Of a stretch of DNA of 64,000 nucleotides, positions 1 through 10,400 are shown piece by piece. Each line of letters opens with the position of its first letter. Within the stretch, counting starts at the first letter, position 1. This stretch comes from Echinometra lucunter (Eukaryota; Echinodermata; Echinoidea; Camarodonta; Echinometridae). The notes beneath the pieces were generated by a model. It did no database searches. It saw nothing but the letters and a program-made list of their open reading frames with translations, and was not told the DNA's origin. Both the position numbers and the translations under genes were made by a program. Location of the stretch: the NCBI GenBank assembly GCA_029962745.1, contig CM057161.1, forward strand, positions 5,172,887 through 5,236,886. The letters are read 5' to 3'.

Positions 1-759
1 GCTGGTTCCGATTTTTTTGGACTTGTGATTTTCATTACAGATCAAATATACGATCTTTAACACTGGGAGTACTGCAGAAAATTTGTTTACAAATCATAAA
101 TTTCTCCCATTACGCTGATGTTCATGGTAATGTTTATCTACATCTGCAATAGCTGATGTGATTTACATGTATAGTGATTGAGAATCCCATTTGACTTGCC
201 CTATTCAAGTCGTTCGTAAAGTCATGCGTGACCTCACAAACAGCTTTATGAACATACCTCTGGTCAGTGGTCACAAACTTTTTCACTTGGGTGTATATTT
301 GAATCTACAGGTCTCTAATAGATAAATGCACCTTGCATTCAGTCATTTTGCTTTGTGAGGCAAACCTTAGGTAAACCTACGGCTCATCAATATTCAGTTG
401 AGGTCTGCGTAAGATTGGAATGCATTGGAAAAAGTCCGTTACCTTGAACTTGTTTTTTTTTTAAATAGAAGGTGGCTTTTGTTCAAAATTTCCTCAGAAG
501 AGCAGAAGATTGTTTTTAAGAATCACATCAACAACACAGTACTTAAAATGTTTCGTACATACACTGTCATGAATGTATCAACTAACATTTTGCAAACTCC
601 CATGTATTCAAGTAAATGATGTTAAGTCACAAAAATGTATTCCCATTTTATACACTAATATTTAGATTGACATGTATTCAAGATAATTCAAGTTTGTAGG
701 TGAATATTCATGCAGGATATGAAATGAGTCAGCAGTATTAAGACATACTAATCAGTGCA
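1..759. other. Intergenic, no gene recognised
   Basis: AT-rich sequence downstream of CBP. A 64-codon frame at 425-619 has no recognisable motif. A stretch at about 218-250 (AAAGTCATGCGTGACCTCACAAACAGCTTTATG) resembles an end of the palindromic element at 45797-46113. Confidence 0.5.
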
Positions 760-1321
760 GGGCCCCGTTTCATAAAACCTATTATCAGTAACAACTGCCA
801 CATTGCTGTGACACACTTGCTCTCAGCCAATCAGATGCAAAGGATTTCAGTAGCTTATAATAGTTATTGCAACTTGTTATTGTCAACAAGTTTTATTAAA
901 CCATTCGTGACAGGAATGATTTAAAGCCTAATTTGATCAGCTTTTATTCTTCAAATTGGCAACACCAACATTTTTCTTTTATTGCTACATTTTTCTTATA
1001 AAACATCATGTATCTGAATTAAATATAAATTGACTGAATGTCTGATGAGAAGTCATAAAGTTGCCAATTTGCAGGGGAAAATGGTAAATTTAACATTTTC
1101 ATCGCATTGCCAATTTAAGGATTTTAATGCTTATTTTCCTTTAAAAAGATTTCAGCATCAAACAACAAATATTGATGCAACCAAAATGGGCACAGTTTGT
1201 GTAGAATTTTTTGCTCTTTCTGCTCATGTATTTGGTTTGATTTTTAGGGCTCTGCATCAAAAGTTATTAAACCAAACCACATAATGTGGACCCTCTGTCA
1301 CGAATGGGTTAAACGGGCCCC
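760..1321. mobile_element. GGGCCCCGTTTCATAAA palindromic MITE interrupted by a TTAA MITE
   Basis: Left part 760-895 and right part 1313-1321 together form one short palindromic element of the GGGCCC family (compare the intact copy at 61306-61453). The insert at 896-1312 separates them. Removing the insert and one TTAA copy gives TTTTATTAAACGGGCCC, one base from the family consensus TTTTATGAAACGGGGCCC. Confidence 0.8.
896..1312 (+). mobile_element. TTAA-flanked piggyBac-like MITE, family A, copy 1
   Basis: About 417 bp including TTAA on both sides. Terminal inverted repeats are CCCATTCGTGACAG and CTGTCACGAATGGG; the first base of the left one is mutated here. TTAA duplications with CCC...GGG termini are the hallmark of the piggyBac superfamily. 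No transposase is present. Confidence 0.8.
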
Positions 1322-1372
1322 AGAATCCATCGCAGACTGTGTTGAAAATATAGCACCTCCGTGCAGATTTTA

Positions 1373-1661
1373 AGGCTTGTTCAGATATGCCACGGCAAAC
1401 CATGAATGTGCACTAACGCGTCAACGCTCAAATAAAAGAGATTTTTGTCCAAAGTTGCGCAGACAAACTCATGACATCATATTCTGCACTAACTTTTTTA
1501 GAATCTGATCGGTCCACAACTCTTTTGCTACCAGAAGGCCAAAAATATGCCTCTTGCCTTGGCAGTTTTTTTTTTTTTTTTTGGGGGGGCCACCTCATAT
1601 CCCATTTACTTACTACACAAAAAATGATGGGGGTTTGTTGCGTCGTATCTGAACAAGCCTT
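1373..1661. mobile_element. Palindromic MITE with AAGGCTTGTTCAGATA ends
   Basis: Terminal inverted repeats AAGGCTTGTTCAGATATG and CGTATCTGAACAAGCCTT. The interior (ATAAAAGAGA...GCGCAGACAAACTCATGACA) recurs at 1855-1950 and at 34185-34300, so it is a dispersed family. Confidence 0.65.
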
Positions 1662-1752
1662 TAGGTTGGAAGTAGTGCTAAGTCTCGCTCACACTCTTGG
1701 AAACTGTTAGGAGAAACCACTAGGGTAGAATGAGTGTAATGTACTTCACACT

Positions 1753-2484
1753 TTAGGTTTGTTCATATATGAAGCCGAAAACCCCTGCGGTGTCTTTCTT
1801 TTTTAAATAAATGTGTGGGATGTGCGGTGACAAAAAGGCGTGGACCAATCATATCCTTTTAAAGCTAGTGCAAAATATTATGTCACGAGTTTGTCTGTGC
1901 AACTTTTGGCAGAGCTCTTTTATTCGAGCGTTGACACATTGTTGCACATTCATTATCATAAGTGGCCATAATGAGCTTTTATGGGTCTTACAGTTAACAC
2001 ACAGATAAGTTCGTTGGATGCCCAGCAGTAGGGAATGAGTGCCCTTGACTGGCAAAAGGGAACAAAGAGACATGCAGTCAGATATTTTAAGAAAATCTAT
2101 GAATAATTACTTCAAGAACATTCCAGAATAGATCTAGTATAAATTTTTTGAAGTAATTATTCATAGATTTCTTAAATATCTCAATATTTGTCCGCATGTC
2201 TCTTTATCCCCTTTTGCTGGTCAAGGGCGCTTGTTCCCTTCTGCCGGGCAACCGACGAGTTGTGTATGGAGGACCTGTGTTGCTCACGGATACTTTTTAC
2301 TCCCAGTTGCCATTTGTGCAATAATGCTGACTTGATTTTATACGGAGCTACAGTCAAACCTGTAATTGAAACGTGTATCAAAGGAACTTGTCCATAAAGA
2401 CCACTTGCTCATAAAGACCACTTTTCTTGTCCTTCTTTGGCGGTCTTTATATACAGGTTTCACTATATGTGAACAAGCCTTTAG
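1753..2484. mobile_element. Composite inverted-repeat element, same family
   Basis: Bounded by TTAGGTTTGTTCATATATG and TATATGTGAACAAGCCTTTAG. Inside is a long palindrome (2026-2246) whose 90-100-base arms include AATCTATGAATAATTACTTC and its complement. A small element (2349-2466, TACAGTCAAACCTG...CAGGTTTCACTATA) lies at its right end. Confidence 0.6.
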
Positions 2485-2985
2485 TATTTATTAGTAGCTT
2501 ATATTAATTGTTCTTGTTCACTCGGTTTTTCAATGCTCAACATCCGCACGACAATGTAGAAGTTAAGATTGAAGTGTATGAACTCTTCGTAGAAGTTTAT
2601 GTGGTATATCAGTCAGTTTCTGTTTAAGGGCTTTAACAGTGCCAATGCTCTCTCGATACTCAGAAGGATAAAAAAAGAAAAACAAAATTATGTTAATACA
2701 TGTATAATTAAAACGCTCGTTACATGTAGCGGTACCCATTCTGTGTTGTCTTGCCCCCATTCTTCCGTCAAAAACTGATTCCACTAAAAAATAATATATT
2801 TTATGATTGTATGTATGTCAAGTACAGTTTTATTGTACTTATGCTGCTGTACTTTATGAAATTAATAAAGTACATTGAACGTTTCTTTCTCATACCCGGC
2901 CACCCAGATTATTTTGATAAAAATAAATAAATGTGAAGTCGTAACTGTAGTCTAGATATTTCCCCCAATTCATGTTTATTTCTGT

Positions 2986-3132
2986 GGGGCGTTTCATGAA
3001 GTGTCTTTGTCAGTGATTTTCATGGACAAAGTTTGTTTTAACCAGCAATTTCTTACTAGCTTTATATATGCTGGTATCGGTTGTCAGCTGTTGACAACTT
3101 GTCAGTGGACAAATCTTGATGAAACGCCCCCC
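2986..3132. mobile_element. GTTTCATGAA-type palindromic MITE
   Basis: Ends GGGGCGTTTCATGAAGTG and CTTGATGAAACGCCCC are inverted. Interior TTGTCAGTG...TTGTCAGTGGACAA is also symmetric. Confidence 0.65.
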
Positions 3133-3487
3133 TGAAGTTGAAACAATGTATGTACACATTAGTTTATGGAAATGTCATTTCATCTGTGTCTTTTATCTGC
3201 CTGGCCTTTATCAAAATTGAAAGGTTGTTCTCCATGGCAAAGTGTACTTACAATTTTCAACATGTTTTCTGTTCCCGACTCTCTCTGCCTATGCATCTAT
3301 TAGACATTCTTCAATAAACCAATACATGTGTCCTTAAAAGCAAAATGTATGTTGCAGCGTGCTTTATTTAAATGAGTATGTGTGACGATAATTCCTTTTT
3401 AGAACATTTCTTATTGTTATTTTAAGTCTGGTTATGGTGTCACATAAATGTTAGGATTATATTATATTATATGACTATTCGAAAACA

Positions 3488-3640
3488 GTGGTACCTAATA
3501 AGAACTCTGTTATAACAAACCTTTGTTAGCAGGAAGTTTTTCCCATCCCATCTCTTTGTGTTATATCATGTTCCAGTCCCAATGTAACAAGGCTTCAATA
3601 TTTCTTGGTCCCCTGGAGTTTGCTATAAGGTCCACTCAAT
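3488..3640. mobile_element. Degenerate GTTATAAC-type MITE
   Basis: Contains AACTCTGTTATAACAAACC, TCCCATCTCTTTGTGTTAT and CTTGGTCCCCTGGAG, the same order of blocks as the better copies at 4704-4881 and 61812-61990. Probably pogo/Tigger-like; superfamily uncertain. Confidence 0.5.
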
Positions 3641-3950
3641 GTTGAAGGTCTTGCTTCAAGCTCAGAGCAAACTACACAATCCAACTGTGATCCAATTTTG
3701 TTAGAAATTTGTCATTTGATATAAACATCCAAACGTGTGAATCTTTTAATGACGAATACAAAGGTTCAAATTTTTAAAAATCATCTGAATAAAAAACGGT
3801 AAATTGCAAGCTTCCTTACACTGTGGAATGAAAAGCTAGATCAGCTTCATACGTTGGTGAGAATAGAGGGCTCAGTTGTCTACCATTTGAAGCCAATTGG
3901 CTTTGTGAAGGGATCGTAGCAAAGTTGGTAAGAGTGCACACTCTTTAAAA

Positions 3951-4520
3951 GGAAAGTCCACCCTAGAAGTTTTACTATTTCAATAAAAGGAGATAAATTT
4001 GAACAGCATTTTAAAAAAGAAATGAGCAAAATCAGTCAAAGAATAAGAAATTACACTCATTTACATTTTCTAGTAAACTACTCTCAGCTCTGCAAATTGG
4101 CAACACTGATGACATCATATGTGAGCAGGTCTCCATTCTCTTTGTACATGTAATTTCACATTTTCCCAATTTTCTTGGAAGTTACACATTTTCTTACCCC
4201 ATAGTCAAAGTATGTTATGTAAAAAGCAATTTTTCTGAACATACATCTACTATTTCATGAAATTTTTATAGCTAAAATATGAAGTTTCTGTCATTTCTGT
4301 GTATGTTGTGTGTGGAAAATTTTGAGGATACGACATCAACTCAATCCATGAATATTCATATCAACTATACAAGAACTGTTTTGGAAAAAATGGCAAAACT
4401 TTGAAAATTCATAACTTTCTTATTTTTTTCATCCAATTTTTATCAAATTTTCACTGTTTTATTCAGAAATTTCTATTTTTTTTAAAAAGTCTAGTTCATG
4501 ACAAAGTGGACTTTCCCTGC
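3951..4520. mobile_element. DNA element with GGAAAGTCCACC ends
   Basis: About 570 bp between AAAGGAAAGTCCACCC and GTGGACTTTCCCTG, which are inverted repeats. Body is AT-rich with no transposase frame. A fragment of the same end (AAGGAAAGTCCAC) occurs at about 47761. Confidence 0.6.
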
Positions 4521-4537
4521 ATTCCCGTAACTTATTC

Positions 4538-4688
4538 TGGGCCCTGTTGCATAAAACTTACCATTGAAAGTAACTATGCCGTCATGATAACTTCCACTGA
4601 AATCTTGAATTTGATTGGCTGTTGAGCAATGCTACCATAGTAATGATGGCAGAGTTACCATTAATGGTAAGTTTCATGCAATGGGGCC
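4538..4688. mobile_element. GGGCCC/CATAAAACTTACCATT palindromic MITE
   Basis: Ends GGGCCCTGTTGCATAAAAC and GTTTCATGCAATGGGGCC with inner inverted TTACCATTGAAAGTAAC and GTTACCATTAATGGTAAG. A sister copy is at 50799-50942. Confidence 0.7.
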
Positions 4689-4703
4689 AAACTATTTTCA
4701 AAC

Positions 4704-4881
4704 TACAGTAGAACCTCGTCATAAAGAACACTGTTATAACAAACTCTCGTTATAACAAGGTCATTTTGCCGGTCCCACTTCTTTATATTTCATTGTTTTT
4801 CAGCCCTGATATAGCAAGGTTACAATATGAAGAGGTAATTTCCTTGGTCCAGGGAAGTTAGTTATAACGAGGTTCTCCTGA
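4704..4881. mobile_element. GTTATAACGAGGTTC MITE (pogo/Tigger-like)
   Basis: Inverted ends ACAGTAGAACCTCGTCATAA and TTATAACGAGGTTCTCCTG, about 178 bp, with TA-rich edges. The interior matches the copy at 61812-61990 in reverse orientation. Confidence 0.6.
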
Positions 4882-5873
4882 ACTATTCTGCGAACAAAAA
4901 TTTGATGGGAGGATTGGGGGGGGGGGTGTTAAAACGGACGATGTAAAAAGGGAAAGGGAGGCTGAAAAAACAACGTGCAATGTATATCTCTTGAGAAATG
5001 ACCATAGATGGTCGTAACAAACTCTGTTCGCTACAGAAACATTGCAGCAGATTATATATTATATATATCTGAATAATGCACATCTTTTCACACAACTGGT
5101 TTGTTTGTCTGTCTTAAAAACATGTTTATTCATTGTTTTGAAGAAGATTCAACTGTCTTGCTATCAAAATAATGCCTTATAATTGCTTTCTTTCTTCAGT
5201 TAAAATCGCTATTGACATCATTACTCTCACATTTGCAAAGACACATTCCCATTCTCTGCATATGACAACCATCAGAATATATATATAATATAATATAAAT
5301 GTGGATGTATATTTTTGTGAAAATCAAGGACATTTTAGTAATAAAAAGGAGAAAACATTTCAGAAGTTTAAGCCCGAGGTGCTTGTAAAGACAAGGGCCC
5401 AGGCTTTGACACAAAATCTGCCACAAGTTTGTGTCCAGACTAATGATGGCTAGAGCATGATATGGTTTGTCAAATTGTCTTGCATAGCTGGACTTCCAAA
5501 TGGATTTGACCTCACATTGTTTCTCATTTATATATATAAAGTCAAAAGAGTTTATCGTCCCAGTCCTATTTTAAAGTACATTTCAGTTCTCATGAAAAAG
5601 AAGAGTGCTAAAGTTCTGACAAAAAAAAAACAATTAAGGAATCTGATTTGGATGGATTCCCACTGCAAAGATTAATAGTACAAAAACAAGTCGAGAACAA
5701 CCAATGGAAAAGTCTAGCGAGAAGTCCATGCCAGGGAGATCCTGCAAGATAAAGGGAGGAACCGACATTGCCCTGGAATTACCATGACCGTGAATACAAC
5801 ATAAAACATAATGAACCAAATGAAAGACGTCACTGACAAAAGAACTTCCTTTCAAATTTGAAAAGTGCAGACA

Positions 5874-5879
5874 TTTATT
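5874..5879 (-). terminator. Candidate CBP polyadenylation signal AATAAA
   Basis: TTTATT on the plus strand is AATAAA in the sense of the CBP gene, about 840 nt after the stop codon. Cleavage would be expected at about 5845-5865. No transcript evidence is available here. Confidence 0.45.
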
Positions 5880-6715
5880 TAAAACATTACGCATAAGATA
5901 TATAAGTATGAAATACACTTTAGGTGTCATTCTTTTGTACAAACATTCAATTTCGTGGGGTTCTTCAAATTAGTTACATCCTTCAGTGAACAACATTCAG
6001 CATGATTCTGTTCTTTTTTTAAACCATTTTTATACAAAAGAGGACAGAAAAATTCAACTATGACACAGTATATGCTTCCGACGTAGACCATTTCTTTTAA
6101 AAATGGGAGAAAAAAAATAAACACCATTCACGATACCTACACCTATTTATACTAAAATTGTACAGCACATAGGTATGACACAGTCATAATGGATCAAGTC
6201 ATCAAGGAAATTCTTATACATCTATAGTCATGTGACTGGTACTGAAATGTACCATTTTATATTAAATTTTACTGTATACAAAAATGACAATGAAACAATG
6301 AAAAATAAGACGAGACAGTTTTCAGGAGTGGCAAATATCCCACACTTTCTTACAATAATATAGAGCTGTACAAATAGAATTCCCTTATTTTTTCTGCTAT
6401 AGCAATGATACAAGACTTGTCTCTAGATTTCATTAAGAAACTGCAAGGAATGAAGATTGAAATATAAAATAAAATTATCATAAAACTTACACTTTGGAAA
6501 ACAATACTTGATCTGCACCAAATCTACAGTATATTTCCCCATCTGTTCAAGCTCTTCATTGACTGCTTGTCAACTGCAGATGGGCAGCCTTTGTAAAAAA
6601 AAGTCTCTGCTTTACTACATTTTATATTCATCTCCTTTGTACAAAGATTGTTCATTTCATATTTGGCCTTGTGATTTAAATAGAAACACACACAACGAAT
6701 ACACCACCATAACAA
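5874..6715 (-). other. CREBBP: CBP 3' UTR (extent inferred)
   Basis: AT-rich, non-coding sequence after the CBP stop codon, without recognisable mobile elements, as expected for a 3' UTR. The far edge is set by the first canonical AATAAA on the minus strand that I found. Open frames inside it look fortuitous. Confidence 0.5.
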
Positions 6716-7495
6716 TCACAACATCTCTACAAACTTTGTCAGTTGGTCCTGAGGATCGAGCGGTGTCATGTCGGATTCCTCCTGGAGACCGGGTGCTGCC
6801 CCGCCCACCGTGGCGGGACTCTGCAGCGAGTTCTTATTGCTATGGCCCATGGCCGTTGGGTTTTGCGATAACACAGGGGTCTGGTCCATTTGAATGTCTG
6901 TTGTTCCACCAACAGGATGTGGGGAGTTTATTGCTCCTACCGGCCTTGGTGAAGGCTGAGCAGAATGAGTTCTTGGTGAGGGGGAGGGTTGAGACTGAGG
7001 TCTCGGCGATTGGTTGGGGTTAGGGGACCGGACCTGTGCCAGGGCATTGGTATTTGTCTGTGGCGACCTGACCTGGGCTAGGGGATTGTTGGCATTGGTC
7101 TGCGGGGACCGGACCTGGGCGAGGGGGTTGTTGGTGGTCTGGGGAGATCGGACCTGCGACAGAACCTGCTGCGGTGAGCGGTTGGACATGATGCCTTGCT
7201 GCTGCACTTGACCTTGCAGCATGTACTGCATGGCAGGATCACCCTGAGTGATGCCTTGCTGCTGCTGTTGCTGTTGCTGTTGTTGTTGCTGTTGCTGCTG
7301 GAGTTGCTGCATGGCCTGCGGCATCATGTTACGACGTTGCTGCATGGCAGACGGGTGTTGACTGTACTGTGCTGGGTGGCCAGTGGCCATTTGTTGGAAG
7401 GGCTTGCCGGGATTCTGGGGCTGAATCTGCTGCTGGATGTAACCCTGCTGAAACCTTGGTCTTTGCCGTTGCTGCATCCAGTTTTGATTCATCAT
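6716..7495 (-). CDS. CREBBP: CBP exon 27: polyQ, QVRSP repeats and C-terminus
   Basis: Last coding exon: 259 codons and a stop. It encodes a run of about 15 Gln at 7256-7300, four QVRSP motifs at about 13-residue spacing (7022-7156), then [13 protein letters not shown], shared with human CBP. It ends [10 protein letters not shown], like the vertebrate C-terminal LEKFVEGL. Acceptor TTTTTTTCAG|. Confidence 0.97.
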   Translation of the reverse strand: MMNQNWMQQRQRPRFQQGYIQQQIQPQNPGKPFQQMATGHPAQYSQHPSAMQQRRNMMPQAMQQLQQQQQQQQQQQQQQQGITQGDPAMQYMLQGQVQQQGIMSNRSPQQVLSQVRSPQTTNNPLAQVRSPQTNANNPLAQVRSPQTNTNALAQVRSPNPNQSPRPQSQPSPSPRTHSAQPSPRPVGAINSPHPVGGTTDIQMDQTPVLSQNPTAMGHSNKNSLQSPATVGGAAPGLQEESDMTPLDPQDQLTKFVEML

Positions 7496-10400
7496 CTGAA
7501 AAAAATCAAGAGTGATAGAATGATAACATTAATGATCCCTGCCAAAACTCATATATGCATCACCAAAAGAACAGAAAACATTTCATTTTTATAATGTGTT
7601 CATGGTGCAACGATACCAGAAAGATCATTAAGTCTATGATCATGCCGACAGATTTCTCATTTCATGAGATATATAAAAAATAGACTTGGAGTCACATTTG
7701 AGACATTTCCCAGATTTACCCAATGTTAACCAATTAGAGTCTTAATCACAACATCAAATTGAAATAACTCCATCAGACCAGACAAAAAATTTGATTGTTA
7801 ATTATGGCTAAGAATAGGTGAGTTCGGAGTTGGTGTAGAATAGGTGGGTTTGGAGTTGGTGTGCTGGTGTGACTGTGGTAAAACAGATTAAGGTAGTGGG
7901 TGCATACCTGCTGAGTAGGTTGTTGCTGCATGTTTGGCTGAGCCATCTGTTGCTGTGGTACAGGCTGACCAGCAGCCTGCATGTTGCCTTGCTGCAGCTG
8001 CCCATGTTGCTGCTGCTGCTGGGACATCCGCTGCTGATGCTCCGTCCGTTGCTTTATGAAGGCAGCCATCAGCTGTGGGTTGGACTTCAGAATGGTCAGC
8101 ACCTGCTTCTGTTGCTGCTGCGAGTGCGGCGACTTGAGCGTCTGCAGCAACTGCTGCAGCGCCTGCTGTGGCACGTTGTTCCGCTGCTGAGGTATCTGTT
8201 GCTGACCTTGTTGAGGCACCTGAGTCATATGGTTCTGCTGCGGCTGGCTCGCATTGTGAATGACCATGCCTTGTGCATGTTGCTGCATGACAGGCACCTG
8301 GCCCTGAATGTGTCCTGCCTGATCCATAGGGCCTCTCCATTGACCCATCTGGTTCATGGCTGTCACCCCAACACCCCCAGGAGGCATTGAAACAGCTTTT
8401 TGTAATTGTCCACCATGCTGCTGTTGTTGCGGTTGCTGCTGCGGTATCATTGGCTGACTCATGACACTCTTCAGACTGGGGTTTCCTCGCTGGGCAGTTG
8501 ATGGTGAAATAGTCCTGATTGGTTGTGTCATTTGATTGATTGGATTCCTAGTGGCATCCACTTGCTGTTGCACTATTTTCACAGCGTCAAGAGCACCTTG
8601 AGGTGGTGGTGGCACTGCAGGAATGTTGGGTTGTTGTGGAGGAGCTATTGCCGCCTGTTGCTGTCCTGGGGGTAAGGCCGCTTGTTGTTGCTGCTGCTGC
8701 TGTATCGAGCTTGGCGCTGCCTGTTGCGAAGCCGCCTGCACTGCAGGCTGCGTTGCAGCCGGTGCTCCCCTGGTCATAGCCGATATCCTACGCCGCAGGA
8801 GCTGGGCTTGTTGTAGCCTCTGCTGAAGCTGCTGCTGCCGTAGCTTGTGCTTGATGTTGATGCAGAACGGCACAGTACACTTCTGCTCCTGACAGTGCTT
8901 GGCATGCAAGCAGCACAGCGTGATGAGCTGCTTGCAGATGGGACACTCTCCGTTGGTCTTCTTCTTGCAGCCTCGGGTATGCTGGATGACCCTCTTCATC
9001 TTCTGGCAGCTGGGCAAGCAGCAGTTGGCGTCTCGGCACTGGTTGGCATGAACCAGCGACTGGATGCAGCGCTGGATAGAGAGATGGCGAGCCTCCTGTG
9101 GGTTCCTGACAGCATTGGAGCCTGGTTCTACGTCCAGTTCCAGCCCCCACTTCTCCATCTTGTGCTCGTGCTTGATCTTCTCATAGCATACAGCACACAG
9201 GTCGTAATCCTACAGGAAAAGATCAAAAAAGAAAAGCAATGTCAGTACACCAGTCAAGGTTGAAACAAACAATTCAGTAATCTGTTAACCTAACAAACAT
9301 AAAAGAACCATCATTTATTTCACACCAATCTTCTGTATTCATATAATATGGGGCTTTAAAATACTTTGAGAATATACAATAGCACTTATTGCTAAGGCAG
9401 CGGTACCAGGTAGTTACACAAAAAAAAAGTTGTTGGATAAATTACATGCTCAAGTTATAAATGCCAAATGTTTCCACACTTTACCCTTGCTAATATGACA
9501 AAAAGAAGAGAACAGTTCGTGTAACAAAGAATGCAGATCTTCCAACATACCTCACACACAGTACAATGATATCTGGTCTCTACATGATGTTTGCACTCGT
9601 TGCAGGTATAGACGAACCTATCCTGACCCTGGTTGTGCAGCTCACACAGCATGCAGAGAGAGGAGAACTTGGCGCGACGCAGGGAGGAGAACTCATAATG
9701 CCTCTCCCTGGCCATGGTGAGGAAGGCATCGCGTCCATCCATCAGGTCGCAGGTGATCAGGGGGTCCGGGTCATGGATCTTCTCACTGTGTGCTCGCTTG
9801 AGCTTGATTACAAAGAAGACCTGCAGAGGGACAGAACACACAAGGACAATAATACAATATAGTTTTAGGTTTCAAATTGTCACCAAACTTTCTACAAAAG
9901 AAAGAATTTGCTTCACAACAAGGAACTAAAGGACTAGCTGAATTAAGTCTCTGAAGGTATGTAATATTTGAGGATTGCTGCCTTGCCCACATGCATGAAT
10001 GAATTAAGTTCATACCTTTGACCATTCAAGTTCAGACACCACTGCTGATGAAGGATGTGCTCTCAATTGTGGCTAATTACATTGCTCATTTTCCCCCCCA
10101 AAGCCTCTGCAGGAATACATATGAAATGATATTACTATCTTTCTAATATCATGAACTACATACAGATGGTCATCACCAGCATCAGTCCTAGTAGCCAACC
10201 GATCAGTACAGATCCAATCTGGAGTTCAGCATTTTACATGTTTGCTTTCATCAGATCTCGCACATTTCTTGAAAATTCTGATCCTTGGTGATTAACATCA
10301 CTATTCAAAGATCAACATCACTATTCAAAGATCAACATCAAAAGTTTCCCCCACCTCTCTGTGTTTCTCCATGGTTGCGTACAACTTCTGTGACAGATCG

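Noticed and set aside
5634..5942. A 102-codon minus-strand frame just downstream of CBP
   Set aside because: AT-rich, no motif, overlaps the likely 3' end of the CBP transcript.
7869..8390. Plus-strand Leu-rich frame of 173 codons
   Set aside because: Antisense shadow of the Gln-rich CBP exon 26.
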